Shown: positions 46,190-57,634 of the stretch, piece by piece | Numbering within the stretch: the stretch's first letter is position 1 | Layout: every line of letters begins with the position of its first letter | From: Trichopria drosophilae | Lineage: Eukaryota > Arthropoda > Insecta > Hymenoptera > Diapriidae | DNA: 64,000 nucleotides | Assembly (NCBI GenBank): GCA_030407085.1 | Contig: CM059582.1 | Coordinates: forward strand, 1,922,001-1,986,000 | Reading direction: 5' to 3' | Translations under genes and position numbers: made by a program | The notes under the pieces: model-generated | Database searches by the model: none | Seen by the model: only the letters and a program-made list of their open reading frames with translations | Told to the model about the DNA's origin: nothing

Positions 46190-48620
46190 TCTGGCAAATC
46201 ATTAATGAAGATATTAATTAGGACCGGACCTAAGTGGGATCCCTGTGGAACTCCTGCGGATCGTCTTTGATATTGTTTGCTTATATCTGACATTCAGGGA
46301 TCTATCAGTCAGATAGGAAGCCAGCCACTTTAATAAATTGCCTCTCATACCCACGACTTCCAGTTTCTTAATCAATCTCGAATGGTTCACTGTGTCAAAA
46401 GCTTTTGAAAAGTCACCGTAAAACACATCCACTTGGTGCCCCTTAGAGAACGATGATATAATGGCCTCCTCAAATTGCAGTAAGTTGGTCATAGTTGATT
46501 TTTTAGGGAGGAAACCATGCTGGTTTGGAGAGAGGATTGGTACACAGAGAAATCTGAAAGGATGAAACTGCAGGTATTCCTTCCGCCGCTGTACTAAGAT
46601 TTGGTGCTGGTTCTGCACCATGTGTCGCGTGATATCAATGTAAGTCTCAGACTGTGAAAACGCTTACGATGAGACTGCAAGACTGCAAAGCCTCGAAGAA
46701 AGCATCGCAGTTTTGCAGTCTCATCCTAAGCGTTTTCACAGTCTGAGACTGTGGGTTTCTTACATTGATATCACGCGACACATGGTGCAGAACCAGCACC
46801 AAATCTTAGTACAGTGGCAAAGGAATACCTACAGTTTCATCCTTTCACATTTCTCTCCGTGTAGTAATTGATTGCACAGCCTTGTTGTTAGTATTGATTC
46901 AAATACTTTTGCAAAGCAATTGAGGATCGGGATAGGTCGATAATTAGAGACTTCATTTTTCGATCCAGTTTTAAAGATCGGAGTAATAAAGCCTCGTTTC
47001 CATTGTGCGGGAAATACACCCATTTTAAGGGACAGATTAAACAGGATAAGTAGTGGAGTAAGCAGCGTGGATGCACAGGCTTTAATGAATGCTGATGGAA
47101 TACCATCAGGTCCCGATCCTTGATTTTCCTTTAATTTATCTAATGCTTCTTTAACTTCTTCAAGTTTGATGCTAGGGAAGTTGTCTGTGGTAATTGGTGT
47201 TGAACTGAGGTCATTGTTCGATAAAGCAATTTTGTTATATGATCTGTCAAGGAAATCTGCAAAAAGGTCCACTATATCCTTAGCCTCATCAGCAGATGTT
47301 GAGCCAGAGTGCATTGTTGAGGGTAGTCCATTGTCTTTTTTTTTGCTGTGTATGAATTACCAAAAAGAGTTTATTTGTCGAGATTGTAAATTCTGTTCAA
47401 TGTTAGATATGTACGACCGGTAGCATGAATCAGTAAGAGATCGACAGCGAGACCTAAGATTGGCGAATTTTTGATAAGACAATTTCGTTCTTTGTTGTTT
47501 AAATAATCTGTGAGCTATCTTCTTCATTTTGATAAGTTTCTGCAAGTCTCTGGTGAACCACCTTGGAAATGTAGACGACGATTTTATAGAAGTTGGTACG
47601 TAATCTGAAATAGTATGTTGAAGGAACCGATAAAAGGTGTCCACTGCCTCAGTTATCGAAAGATTACCTAAAGTATGGTTCCAGTTGACATTCTTTAATT
47701 TGTCGTTAATTTTGGAGTAATCAGCTAGCCTAAAGTTTGGTGTTTCTGTACGGAAGTTTAGTTTATTTGTTAAAGTTATAGAATCTATCGTCGAAAATAG
47801 AATACCTGAATGATATTTATCGCACGGAACCAATTGGTCATTTAATATGGTGCAAATATCATTGGGATTGCTTGAGAAACACAGATCGAGTTGATTATCA
47901 CTCAAATTCGGAGAGTACAAATGTTGATATAAATTTAATGCTGTAAATGAGTCACAAAGTAGTGTAGCCGCTTGCAGCGTTTTATTAGTGCAACCTTGTT
48001 TCGGATAGATAGATATGCCGTTAACGTTACGGTCCCAAGAAATTTTAGGTAGGTTATAGTCACCAAAGAGTAGTGTGTGACAGGGATGACAGGTGTTATG
48101 TAGACTCTCCACTGCATTTATATGTTCCTGAAAAGACTCAAGTTTAGAACTGGGCGGAATGTAAGTTGCACCAATTACGTATGAACACTTTGATGATTTT
48201 AGTGACACAAATAATTGTTCTGTAAACGAATGAACTTTTAAGATCTTGCTTAGAGGTGTCTTTTATGAACCGCCAAAAGAACGCCGCCACCACGATATTT
48301 TTCGCCTGTCGAAAGATCTCTGTCAGCTCTGTAATTCGAGAAGTTGGAGAGACCTAGCTCGGCTTCAAAAATGTCTGAAGTGAGCCAGGTTTCGGTTAAG
48401 ATTAAAATATCAAATTTATAGATAGAAATATGTGTATTTTTTATAAAAGTGCTAAGTTTATTCTTCAGACTGTGTACATTTTGATAATAAATTAGTAAAT
48501 TATGGGCACACTTTAGTTTTTTGAGGTGGGTTTTGACACAATTTGAGGACTTCCATTAATATACTTAATTGTTAGGTTCAGTTCACCTTTCGATACTCAA
48601 TCGTTTAATTCTGGACGTAG
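46190..48620 (-). pseudogene. LINE ORF2 (endonuclease and RT), 3'-truncated and interrupted by a MITE
   Basis: Read on the minus strand from ~48500, endonuclease motifs appear: ILTETWLTSDIFEAELGLSN, KYRGGGV, then IGATYIPPSSKLESF and FGDYNLPKISWD. The linker (PRWFTRDLQKLIKMKKIAHR) and RT follow: NQGSGPDGIPSAFIKAC, FITPIFKTGSKNEVSNYRPI, then QHGFLPKKSTMTNLLQFEEA and YGDFSKAFDTVNHSRLIKKL, ending GIPLRSGPN near 46214. Sequence after the RT GxPxGS/LGP motif is absent, so the catalytic YADD box and C-terminus are missing. Frameshifts occur near 47357 and 48210. A MITE at 46541-46863 splits the RT with an exact TA duplication. The ORF1 remnant lies just upstream (48780-49085). Confidence 0.85.
46541..46863. 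mobile_element. Foldback MITE inserted in LINE RT
   Basis: Ends TACACAGAGAAATCTGAAAG and, reversed, TACACGGAGAGAAATGTGAA; the arms of ~145 bp are near-perfect mirror images around a ~20-nt centre. Removing the element plus one TA restores the RT frame (NQLLPILSPNQHGF), which proves the insertion site and its TA duplication. Non-coding. Confidence 0.9.
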
Positions 48621-48779
48621 TTGTGATAGTTCTTTTTGTTGAGAATGTGTTTTATCACCATTTAATGAAATTCAGTCGAACTTCTCGAATATGCGTTTAT
48701 TTCTAAGTAGCCACATAGCATGTACGTGACTATTTAGTGTTACCTTCAGTGGTCGAGGTTTATTTTCATTTTGTAATTT

Positions 48780-49085
48780 ACAAAGGGCGTTGAGTATGAA
48801 AAACTTGATTAATACACGGTGAGTCCACTAGCATTGAAGTTATCAAACGTTTGTTGTCATCTGGTGAGTTTGATTCCTTCAAGTTGTATACGATTATATT
48901 CGATGATCTGATGAACCTTTCCCTACTTTCTTCCTCGGTGAGCCCATCTTGACAACATCTATCGGAGTCCTCAAGAGTTGATAGTCTAGAACTGATTTCC
49001 TTGATTTCCTGTTTGAATTCAGTACGAAGATCTTTTATTTCTTCTTTAATTTCATTACGTAAGTCAGCTAAGTCATTTTTAATTA
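48780..49085 (-). pseudogene. LINE ORF1 remnant
   Basis: The minus strand encodes a coiled-coil-like segment (LADLRNEIKEEIKDLRTEFK, KEISSRLSTLEDSDRC), then SRERFIRSSNIIVYNLKESN, the style of LINE ORF1 proteins with an RRM-like core. It precedes the ORF2 fragment in the same orientation and is cut at ~49085 by a foldback element. Confidence 0.65.
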
Positions 49086-49299
49086 AGGGGGTTTTCGGGG
49101 TTGTGCATTCTTACATACCATGCACATGAAAAAAATGGAGTTTCTGTGCAACATATGTGCCTAAATCAAGGAAATTTTCTTTAAATTAAAATATTAAAAA
49201 GCAAAATTGATTCTGAAATATTATTTTACGTAAAATATAATTGAATTAATTGAAATAACAAAATATTTTAATTGATTTTTGAAATCTTTTTAATGTAAA

Positions 49300-51912
49300 T
49301 TAACCCATTAATGCCCAACTTGACCAAACTTTTACGTTGAATCCAGCCTTAAAATTGGTTATGAAAATGAAGTTGGACGTTGATCTAAACTATACTTTTC
49401 GGTTCGCTCTTTTCGAATCCGATGTCAAAATTAGGAAAAAAGCACACTGATACCGATTTTTCACCATTTTTTCCAAAAAAATATTTTTTTAACGGTGCCG
49501 TATGGTGTTGGAAAGTATTCCAATGTGGTCATCGATACTTTTACTTTAAATTTGTACGGTTGAAATTTTTTTTTTTAGTGATAACTCAAAATGGCGGCTA
49601 TATCTGTGCGTCATTACGGCGAGGTAAGACAATATCGTGCTAACTCGTTAAGAACGAATTGTTATGAAAAGTGCACACGGGTAAATGTTGTTTTATTTAT
49701 CGTGATCTTTCGAATGACTGTCCCAAAATTTGGGACTAAGATATTTTTGGGATCTACTGGACCCAATTCGGCTTTATTTACACAAAATTTATATTTTTTG
49801 TACTTGATTATAGTTTATATTATTTATATTTTTTGTAATCGATTGAATACGTCGTTTCAAAATTGTCGATGGAGTCTTATATATACGCTATCACATTAGA
49901 CGATCCTTTGCCAGTGATTAATTCAACGTTGCAATTATTGCAATAGCTTAGATTGTAAATATGTCTGTGAGCGATGTTTCAAAAAGCTCATAACAAATAA
50001 GATTGTAAATTTTCAAAAATATTTTAAAAATAAAAAAAAATGAAACAAAGTAAATACCAAAAAAAAATAGAACAAAAAAAAAATACAACAAAATTAAAAA
50101 ACTATAAAAATGGTTATCGATAAGCGTCCACCTCCTCGCGGTGATAACCGGGCAACGTTGAATTCATCAGCGGCAAAGGATGTCTAATGTGACAGCGTAT
50201 ATAAAACTCCATCATCAATTTTGAAAATACGTAAAATTTACTGCAGACTATGAATCAAGTACAAAAAATATAAATTTTGTATAAATAAAGCCGAATTGAG
50301 TCCAGTAGGGCCCAAAAAATATATTGGTCCCAAATTTTGTGACTGTCATTCGAAAGATCACGATATATAAAACAACTTTTACCCTTGTGCATTTTTCATA
50401 ACAGTTTGTTTTTAACGAGTTATCACGATATTGTCTTACCTCGCCGTAATGACGCACGGATATATCCGCCATTATGAATTATCACAAAAAAAAAAAATTT
50501 CAACTGTACAAATTTAAAGTAAAACCCTACTGGAAGTAAACGGATTTAAAACCTATCCGTATTAATACTTCGGCTATCCGTTTATATACGTTTGATAACG
50601 TTTCAATACATTTTTAACCTCTTGTATCCGAAGGCTATCCGTGACTAATCCGTCCGTATCCGCGTCCAACATTAATTTATTCCCGACGTCTGCCGCGGAT
50701 CGCACACGAGTCCGTTCCAATATTTTCCTATCCGCTCATATCCGCGATTCGCAAGTTACATTTCAAATCCGCGGATTTCTATCCGACTGTCTGTCCGCAC
50801 ATATCGTTTTCAATCCGTTTCGATACGTTTCCGAGCCTATGCGTTTCGATCCGTCGGTTTCAATCCGCGTCTCCATTAGGCATCTCCGAGCAATTTTAAC
50901 TATCTGTGGCGGATCGGAAATGTTTTCGTTCTGTTAATTACCTATCCGTGCAACTCTGTGATTCGGAAAAATCAAGCCACTTGAGCATATTTCCATGTAC
51001 ATGACGAAAGGGGAGGGAGGACAATTTCGAAAAATCTCAATTCTTGAACAACCCTAACGACTATCTTACAATATTCTTACATTAAATTAATACAAAGATG
51101 TATATCCTGGTAATAAATATTCAAATGCATAATTTTTAAATAGTTCGTGCTTTGTATTACAAACTATACAAACGATAATATCAAAGTATACAAACGAATA
51201 GAAGCTGATAGAATTTTCGTATACGCAGGCGGATATATGCGGATAAATATTTATACATTTTTACGGATAAAAAAGGATACAAGTATACAAACGAATAGAA
51301 GCGGATTTAATTTTCGTATACGCTGGCGGATATATGCGGATAAATATTGACTCAGTTTTTAAGGATTGAGACGGATGAAAGTATTTATGCAAATAGAAAC
51401 GGATAAAAACAGGTGCACACTCGGTGCCATATCACGGCTAGATACGGATAGACACGGATTCGACAGGCTCATATTAGAACGGATTGAGGCGGATCAATTT
51501 TCCATTCCACGGATCCAGAACGTATTCAGTTTTGACGGACAACAACCGATTGAAAAGAATGCAAAGTGGGCATTCAAACGGATACAAATTTTCTATCCGT
51601 TTGAATCCGTTTACTTCCAGTAGGGAAGTATCGATGATACTTTCCAGCACCGTACGACTCCGTTATCAAAGTAAAATCCATAATTTTTAAAAAAATAAAC
51701 ACGTGAAAATAGTATTTTTTTTTGAAAAAATGGTGAAAAATGGGTATCAGTAGTGCTTTTTCCTAATTCTGACATCGGATTCGAAACGAGCCTATAGGAA
51801 AATTTCCTATAAGGAAACGTAGTTTAGATCAACGTCCAACTTCATTTTCATAAAAAATTTTAAGGCTGGATTCAACGTTAAATTTTGGTCAAATTGGGCA
51901 TTAATGGGTTAA
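49300..51912. mobile_element. piggyBac-like foldback element (TTAA-CCCATTAATGCCCAA)
   Basis: TTAACCCATTAATGCCCAA at the left and TTGGGCATTAATGGGTTAA at the right. The TTAA target and CCC start fit piggyBac-type ends. Arms of ~620 bp (49300-49925 and the reversed right arm from ~50140) are near-identical, including AAAATGGCGGC at 49588-49598 in the left arm. The right arm is split by the hairpin element at 50525-51625. The 102- and 74-codon frames in the two arms are mirror copies of each other, not genes. Confidence 0.8.
50525..51625. mobile_element. 1.1-kb hairpin element built of ATCCG/CGGAT words
   Basis: CCCTACTGGAAGTAAACGGA at the left and its reverse complement at the right. The left half is crowded with TATCCGT/ATCCG, the right half with ACGGAT/CGGATA, so the whole element is a loose inverted repeat made of a short word. 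Comparison with the intact sister arm (~49535-49555) shows an AA duplication at the insertion point. Non-coding; open frames here are a by-product of stop-poor words. Confidence 0.85.
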
Positions 51913-52029
51913 TTTAATTTTGTTTGTTTTATTTTATATGTTTTAATTATGTTTTAATAATATATTATCTATGCATTTTTTTGTATGCATGGTATTTGTA
52001 AGAATGTAAAACACCGAAAACCCTAAAAT

Positions 52030-52260
52030 ACTAATTTCATCTCGATCAAGTAACTTTATATATTTTGGTTCGGTCATTTTGAATCGGTCATTTTGAATTT
52101 TCAAAATCTAACATGAGATTCGTAATGTGCGACCTCGAAAACCTCCGAGTATTCAGTTTCATCTCGAGCAAGTCACTTTTTATATTTTTCGTCGGCCATT
52201 TTGAACTCGCCATTTTGAATTTCCAAAATCTGTCTTTGCTGTTTAGAATCACAGTTTATA
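52030..52260. repeat. Dispersed ~126-bp repeat, further units
   Basis: CATTTTGAATTTTCAAAATC followed by AGATTCGTAATGTGCGACCTCGAAAACC-like sequence, then a second CCATTTTGAATTTCCAAAATC; related to the units at 42281-42520 and 63755-63960. Confidence 0.55.
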
Positions 52261-52401
52261 GAACCCCTAGTAAATTTGTAAAAGCTCATCTCGAGAAAAA
52301 CGCGTTCTCCATTCTGTGAGCTTTATTGTATAAACTGTTGAAATAGGTAAAAAAAATATTTCGATACTTTGAGAGTGTCACACTGGTTCTGAAATTTTGT
52401 A

Positions 52402-52608
52402 CAGTAGGACCTCTTTTATTCGAACCTCTCTTATTCTAATTCCCTTTCTTATTCTAATTGTCCAGCCTCTCTTATTCTAAGAGTTCCCCCACAAGTCTTC
52501 TCCCACTATCACACGAAAAGTCAACGAAAAATATTGTCCACGAATCACAAGCTCGCAAGCAAAGTAAGTGGGGGTAAGGGGAAAATTAGAATAAGAGAGG
52601 TCCTACTG
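52402..52608. mobile_element. pogo-type MITE upstream of the CLCC1-like gene
   Basis: Ends CAGTAGGACCTCTTTTATTC and, reversed, CAGTAGGACCTCTCTTATTC, with TA on both sides. The end word (C)TCTTATTCTAA is repeated four times in the left 80 bp. Its interior is almost identical to that of the copy at 32086-32302. It lies about 290 bp before the CLCC1-like start codon. Confidence 0.85.
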
Positions 52609-52897
52609 TATATTAAAAAAACGAGAACGAAAAAAGCTCGCCTAAAAGGTCGATTACATGTTAGCACAGATTTATTTAGGTTAGGGTTAGTTGGACAAAT
52701 CAGTTTGCACGAGTCGTTTCTTGTGAATCCGCCATTTTCTGCGAATAATGTGCGATTTATTGAAGTGAAAGAACGAAATATTTTGTAACGTTTCTAACTT
52801 AAAGCAGAGATTATAGAGCATTGAATAATAGCATCTAGAAAACAAAAAAATATAAAAGTTTATTCTTTATTTTGGATAAACTAAATTGCGAAAAATT
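52609..52897 (+). promoter_or_regulatory. Probable promoter of the CLCC1-like gene
   Basis: This is the sequence between the MITE and the start codon. CCGCCATTTT at 52729-52738 (complement AAAATGGCGG) fits the YY1/Pho core and lies about 160 bp upstream of the ATG. No TATA box was recognised. The 84-codon frame at 52534-52788 overlaps the MITE and is not called. Confidence 0.4.
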
Positions 52898-55175
52898 ATG
52901 AAAACATTTACTTGTTACTTATTTGTTGGACTGTTAATATTTCAGAATGTTGAAGGCACTCATAATTCGCATGAGAAAATATCATCTTACAAGTAGGTTC
53001 TTTTAATTTCCCCATTTTAGAACATGTAAATAATGTGCAAAATACTATGTACAAAAAAAACTATTATAAAATAGAAAGTGTTTATTTTTATATAAGAAAT
53101 ATCGTCAAATACATCGAAAAACTATAATTTTAAAGAGTATTTTGACCAAGAGTGTTTTTTAATTCATAAAATTGCAGTTTGTACATATAATTCTTAAATC
53201 TTCGATGACTTTGAAGGTTATAAACGTTTGCTTGATTTAATTTTAGTGAGAACTCTGACTACGTCGATCCACATTCCTTTTATTATGATCGAACAACAGG
53301 AGGAATACGACAACCAAAAAGCCAAAAGATGCCAACCATTGGTTTTGAATCTTTCGAATCAGACTTGTAACTTGCAATTACGATTATATCTAACTAGAAT
53401 TCTTCCTTTTCTAACATTATTCCAATACGTTAAACTCTTCTATAATGTTTGAAAAGATATGGTTTTTCCAGGAAAGTTGTACAAAACTCTAACGAAGGTG
53501 TCGACTGTCGCAATTGTCCATACGAAGCTTTTACCAGAAGAATAATCAACATTATATTATCAAACGCAAATCTTAAGGTAAATTTGTAATTGACAACTAT
53601 GAAACAGCAATCGTTTAACGAAATGAAATACGTTAGGAAGAAGAAGAGGGTCGAATGATTGGAAAATTACATCTAGACATGACAATGGCAGAGTTGAAAG
53701 CCATCAAGGCTTTTGCCGGCGGCGAATTCTCCGTTCGACAAATAGATGCGATTCTGTCGAAAGTGATTCAACCGATTCCTATGAATATTATCGATGACGC
53801 TTTAACTATAATGGATGAATTTCTGATAAATATTTATCAACACGTAAGTAGAACCGTTATTTATTTCGAATTTGCAGTTTTCAAGGTTACGTTAAATTTA
53901 AAAACTTTGCAGAGAATAATCTATGGTTTCAGCTTGATTACATTACTCGTAGTAATTATAGCTAGTAAAGTGGAATGGACACGAGCAAAAATCATTATTT
54001 TGATTATTCAAATAATGGTCATCGTCAGTTTCTTCATGACGTGGTGGCAACTTCTTCAGGTAGGCAATGAATATTTAGTTTTTACCTTTAGATGTAATTT
54101 GCGATTTTTCAACAGGAAGCGAAATCTAAGCTAATGGCGCATCAAACAATTTATAACAAGTTGCCAGACGAATGTAAAAATGGTGAACTTAGCTTTTACA
54201 AATCAATGCTACTATTCTTTGGTAAGAGTTCATTATTGTGCATGTGAAAAAAGATAATGATAATTGTACCGTTTTGCAGGAATGGGTAAGGGCGACTGTG
54301 AGAAGTATTTCAAAGCAATAATGACGGATGCCACGTACGAAGTTACTCCGTTGCATGCTTTTTCACATATGTTTACAAAATTTGTCATGCTTCCGGTATC
54401 GATCGGTGGATCTTTCTTATCCGACTTTATCGATAACATTACGGGTAAGATTTGAAACATAAATTATTAAAAGAGAAATAAAATATTACTTTAATTTTTT
54501 AGACAAGTTACCGTGGCCTATAAAATATGCAGTAAGTGTGGCAATGATTATATTTACGCCCGTTTGCTTGATCGTTATGGCCATTATATCTTGTGGAGGA
54601 TCGACTGGAATTAAGTTTGGATTCTTCAAATTTTACTTGAAAGGAAGAGAAGCGACGCCTACTCCAACTTACCTGACTCATTCCAGACAAGCAGACCCTC
54701 ATTTCGTACGTGTAGTTCTAGGAAAAGAAATTTACCCATTTTGCGTGCAAAGATTATTATTCCTATTTTTCAGAATGCCCTCGAAAACTGTGCTCGTCAG
54801 CAAATTGCATCTGTTGAAACCATATCGAATTCCATGCAGCAACTAACCGTTTCTGTACCATCGAAAAAATCAAATGAAAAGAAGATCTGCAATGTTTGTA
54901 CGGAATTAAAGAATTCACCTAAAAAAGTGAAAAGTGTGGAAGCGGATGAACCGAAGGAAACTGAACCGGAAGTACTGGAAAAAGAAGACTTAAACGATGA
55001 CACAACCGAGTCGGACACTCAATCCGACACTGATTGTTCGCAAGAACTGAAATGTGATATAATCGCTGTCGATCTTGCTAGTGGTGATTCAATTTCGATA
55101 GATTCTTGCGAGACAACGACAAAGAAGAATTTAAAACATAGAAAAAGTGTCCAAGTGGGAAATGGTGACTCTTGA
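52898..55175 (+). CDS. Chloride channel CLIC-like protein 1 (CLCC1/MCLC-type ER anion channel)
   Basis: A predicted multi-pass protein of the endoplasmic reticulum membrane; the family forms an anion channel. Coding exons: 52898-52992, 53247-53366, 53472-53577, 53637-53843, 53913-54059, 54116-54221, 54280-54444, 54503-54705, 54774-55175; all GT-AG, phases agree, 516 codons plus stop (human CLCC1 is 551). Signal peptide MKTFTCYLFVGLLIFQNVEG. A luminal part contains DYVDPHSFYYDRTTGGIR and CRNC (Cys84/Cys87). Two membrane spans lie at ~178-195 and ~202-225 (FFMTWWQLL at the end), then a conserved loop (KGDCEKYFKAIMTDATYEVT, PLHAFSHMFTKFV). A third span is at ~325-346 (MIIFTPVCLIVMAIIS), followed by GIKFGFFKFYLKGREATPTP. 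The C-terminal tail is Glu/Asp/Ser-rich, as in relatives. The last exon encodes most of the cytosolic tail. Confidence 0.9.
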
Positions 55176-55880
55176 GAGCGTGATATTTTGTTGCGATTTG
55201 CAAAAGCACTTAACGCCTTAATGAAAGGATTAACCCCAACAAATTTTAGACATTTACAGGTGGAAAATTTGTTAAAGTGGTGATTCTTGAGTTTCGAAAA
55301 ATGATTATCGCACTTAACTGTGACGACCCGTTTCTTGGAGAATGTTTATGGTAGAAATAGTTTTTTTTAATTGTTGTAATTTATTTTAGAGCATTAAGTT
55401 CATGACTTTAAGTGTTTGTGTGAAGTTAAACTTTTCACATACTTTACTGTAAAATTTTGTACAAACATTAACTACACTGTGCCTGACTGATCGATATGCC
55501 ATAACGTTGCTGTGAGCGACTGGAATATATTTTTTCACGCTGTGGACATGTAGCATATAATTTAAGTTTGATGCATAATTGTGATTTATAAAACTATTGT
55601 TTTATTTAACGTCGAATCTGTACAAGCCTGTCGAGTAAAGTTATAAGAAAAATTAGTAAAAATAACTGTTGAATTGATGATCGCAAAGACTTCGAGAACT
55701 TCTCAAAGTAAAATTTGTGAAAAAATTGTAAACTTTATACCGGAAACCAGAAATTTATTCTTAAGTTAACGCAATGCTATAAAAAATTATTAAGAGCTGA
55801 AAAGCTAGCGATTTTTAATGTATTTTATAACTGTACTTAAACACGAATGTAAATAAAGTACAATCTACTGAAATAATTTT
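55176..55880 (+). other. 3' UTR of the CLCC1-like gene
   Basis: About 0.7 kb without an open gene, ending at the AATAAA at 55852-55857. Confidence 0.6.
55852..55857 (+). terminator. Poly(A) signal of the CLCC1-like gene
   Basis: AATAAA in a T/A-rich context 680 bp after the stop codon. Confidence 0.55.
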
Positions 55881-56171
55881 TGTTTCGAATTATTGGGGAA
55901 GGAAGCCTTTTTTTACATATTTTCAAAGTATTAGAATGTAGTGAATAATGTAGACAAATACGAAATATTAATGGAAATAAAGCCTGTAGCAATGGTGTAA
56001 AAAATTATCCATCCGATTGCTTCTATCTTTGCCACAACCATATGGATCTGGTCAGTACTAGAATTATGAAATTTTAATATCAATTTTTTTTTTAATGTGA
56101 CTTTTTGTTTATTAAAAACACGATTTTTAATGTTTACAAGTCCGCGATTTTGTAATTTATTGATGAAAATG
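55881..56171. other. Intergenic spacer
   Basis: AT-rich; no feature recognised. Confidence 0.4.
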
Positions 56172-56973
56172 CAGTGGTCCCCATCCTAAGTTATACAGTC
56201 CGTTCTTTCAAAATGGCGGAGGTTTGTCCTAAGTTATACCCCCTCACTACCCCCACTTTCGTATTTTCGTTTATGTCCGTTGCGAGTGTACGTGCAGCGA
56301 AGCGTTCCGAGGTTTACCGATCCTTGCCGAATATTGTGTCCATCTGAAATTCTGAACACGTGTGTAAAAAGAAATTGGAGAAAATCGGCATTACATACTG
56401 CACATACAATAATTAAGAGTGATTAGAAGCACTGTGATAAGGAGCAATGGAAAACGACGAAAATCAGCAACAAGCGACTGCATCAACCGCATCCAACCCG
56501 AAAAGCCGAGTAAACCGGCATAACCTAACTTTTTACAGGACTTTTTATTTTCGTTTTCTTTAAATATTTAATAATTTAACATTCTTTGTATATTTTAGAA
56601 AAGACAGAGAGAAACAGAGGTGAAAAGGCTCACATTCGCTGAAGAAGTTCAAATAATCGAACTTCTGGACTCTCCGTGTATTCTATTTTCTTTTTCCCCA
56701 TTTTTCTATTAAACGAAATATTAAGTTGGAATTATATTGAAAGTTTAAAATTAAAATTTTTAAAGATAATCATTTTTTTCGCACCACTGTAACAATGCTT
56801 GTTATACATATAAACATATAACATAACCTGTCATTCGAATCACGATTCACGAAGCGCGAAACGATATGGTGGGGATAGAGGGGAAGAGGCTAATATAACT
56901 TTGGATGAGACGAAAGTATAGCTTAGGACGGATATATAACTTTGGATAGTATAGCTTAGGATGGGGACCACTG
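56172..56973 (+). mobile_element. Internally deleted pogo-like transposon
   Basis: Ends CAGTGGTCCCCATCCTAAGT and the reversed right end of the same sequence bound 802 bp. TA follows the right end; the left neighbour is TG. TCCTAAGTTATA is repeated just inside each end, and AAAATGGCGG occurs at 56210-56219. Unlike the neighbouring MITEs it still carries the start of a transposase gene (56447-56712), so it is a deletion derivative of an autonomous element. Confidence 0.8.
56447..56712 (+). pseudogene. 5' remnant of a pogo transposase gene (CENP-B-type HTH)
   Basis: Exon 1 from the ATG at 56447 to 56509 encodes MENDENQQQATASTASNPKS plus Arg. A GTAAAC donor and TATTTTAG acceptor remove 56510-56598 in phase 0. 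Exon 2 from 56599 gives KRQRETEVKRLTFAEEVQII then ELLDSP, the beginning of the CENP-B N-terminal helix-turn-helix that binds DNA in Tigger/pogo transposases. Non-homologous residues follow and a stop occurs at 56710-56712. The rest of the HTH and the whole DDE domain are missing. Splicing is inferred from signals and frame agreement. Confidence 0.65.
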
Positions 56974-56988
56974 TATTTTATTCATGTA

Positions 56989-57177
56989 CGGTAGGCCCCC
57001 TCTTATTTTAAGATTTTGAGTCAAGGAATATGGCGGCACCCCCTCTTATTCTAATGCTACTTTTCTTCCTCATCACCAGCAACGTGAGAGAGAGAGAGGA
57101 CATGAAAGAAAGTTAAAATAGAAGGGAATAGAATCCTTAAGATAGAGGAGGAACTTAAAATAAGAGGGGTACTACTG
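56989..57177. mobile_element. pogo-type MITE (CGGTAGGCCCCCTCTTATTT)
   Basis: Ends CGGTAGGCCCCCTCTTATTT and, reversed, CAGTAGTACCCCTCTTATTT; TA on both sides. AATATGGCGGC at 57027-57037 precedes a second copy of the end word, as in the MITEs at 32315 and 32675. An AG-repeat lies near 57090. Confidence 0.8.
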
Positions 57178-57401
57178 TACCAGAACAATAACCAACTGGA
57201 TTTTTTTGTTCTAGATGACGCCTGAATTTCAAATCTTTAATGGACATTATTAACAATAAAACTCATAGTTTAAACATTTTCTTTATACTTTATAACATAA
57301 ATAAAACGTAAAAAATAATTTATATGACTTCATTTTATTTTATCTAAAAAGAAAAATTCTAAAATAAGCCCCTAAACAGTTTTGAACACGAGACTGCGCC
57401 T

Positions 57402-57634
57402 TTAAGGGGGATCTAAAGTGCACCGCCGATAAGGTAGGAATTTTCACTAAAAACCGTAAATAAAACGTAACTGAAACGATTATTCGAAATTCGGACTCTG
57501 TAAGGGTAATTTTAATTACTGTAGAGGGTTTTTCTAGAAAACACAAAAGAAATTAACTGAGAACTGATCGATAGTTTTCGTAAATAAGTGTTTCGTATCT
57601 ACCTTATCGGTCGAGCACTTCAGAACCCCTTTAA
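57402..57634. mobile_element. TTAA-flanked MITE
   Basis: TTAAGGGGGATCTAAAGTGC at the left and GCACTTCAGAACCCCTTTAA at the right, with GCCGATAAGGTAG and its near-mirror further in. TTAA at both ends suggests a piggyBac-like or other TTAA-targeting origin. Confidence 0.7.

Larger units (their letters stand above)
49083..52027. mobile_element. Outer foldback element of a three-level nest
   Basis: TTAAGGGGGTTTTCGGGG followed by TGCATTCTTACATACCATGC at the left is mirrored at the right by GCATGGTATTTGTAAGAATG and ACCGAAAACCC. The left end carries TTAA; the right end reads CCCTAAAA. The arms are about 45 bp before the middle element starts. It was later entered by the element at 49300-51912. Confidence 0.55.

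Noticed and set aside
49591..50472. Paired frames of 102 and 74 codons in opposite directions
   Set aside because: They are the same sequence in the two arms of the foldback element and have no recognisable motif.
50641..51690. Several open frames of 65-98 codons
   Set aside because: They arise from the stop-poor ATCCG/CGGAT words of the hairpin element.
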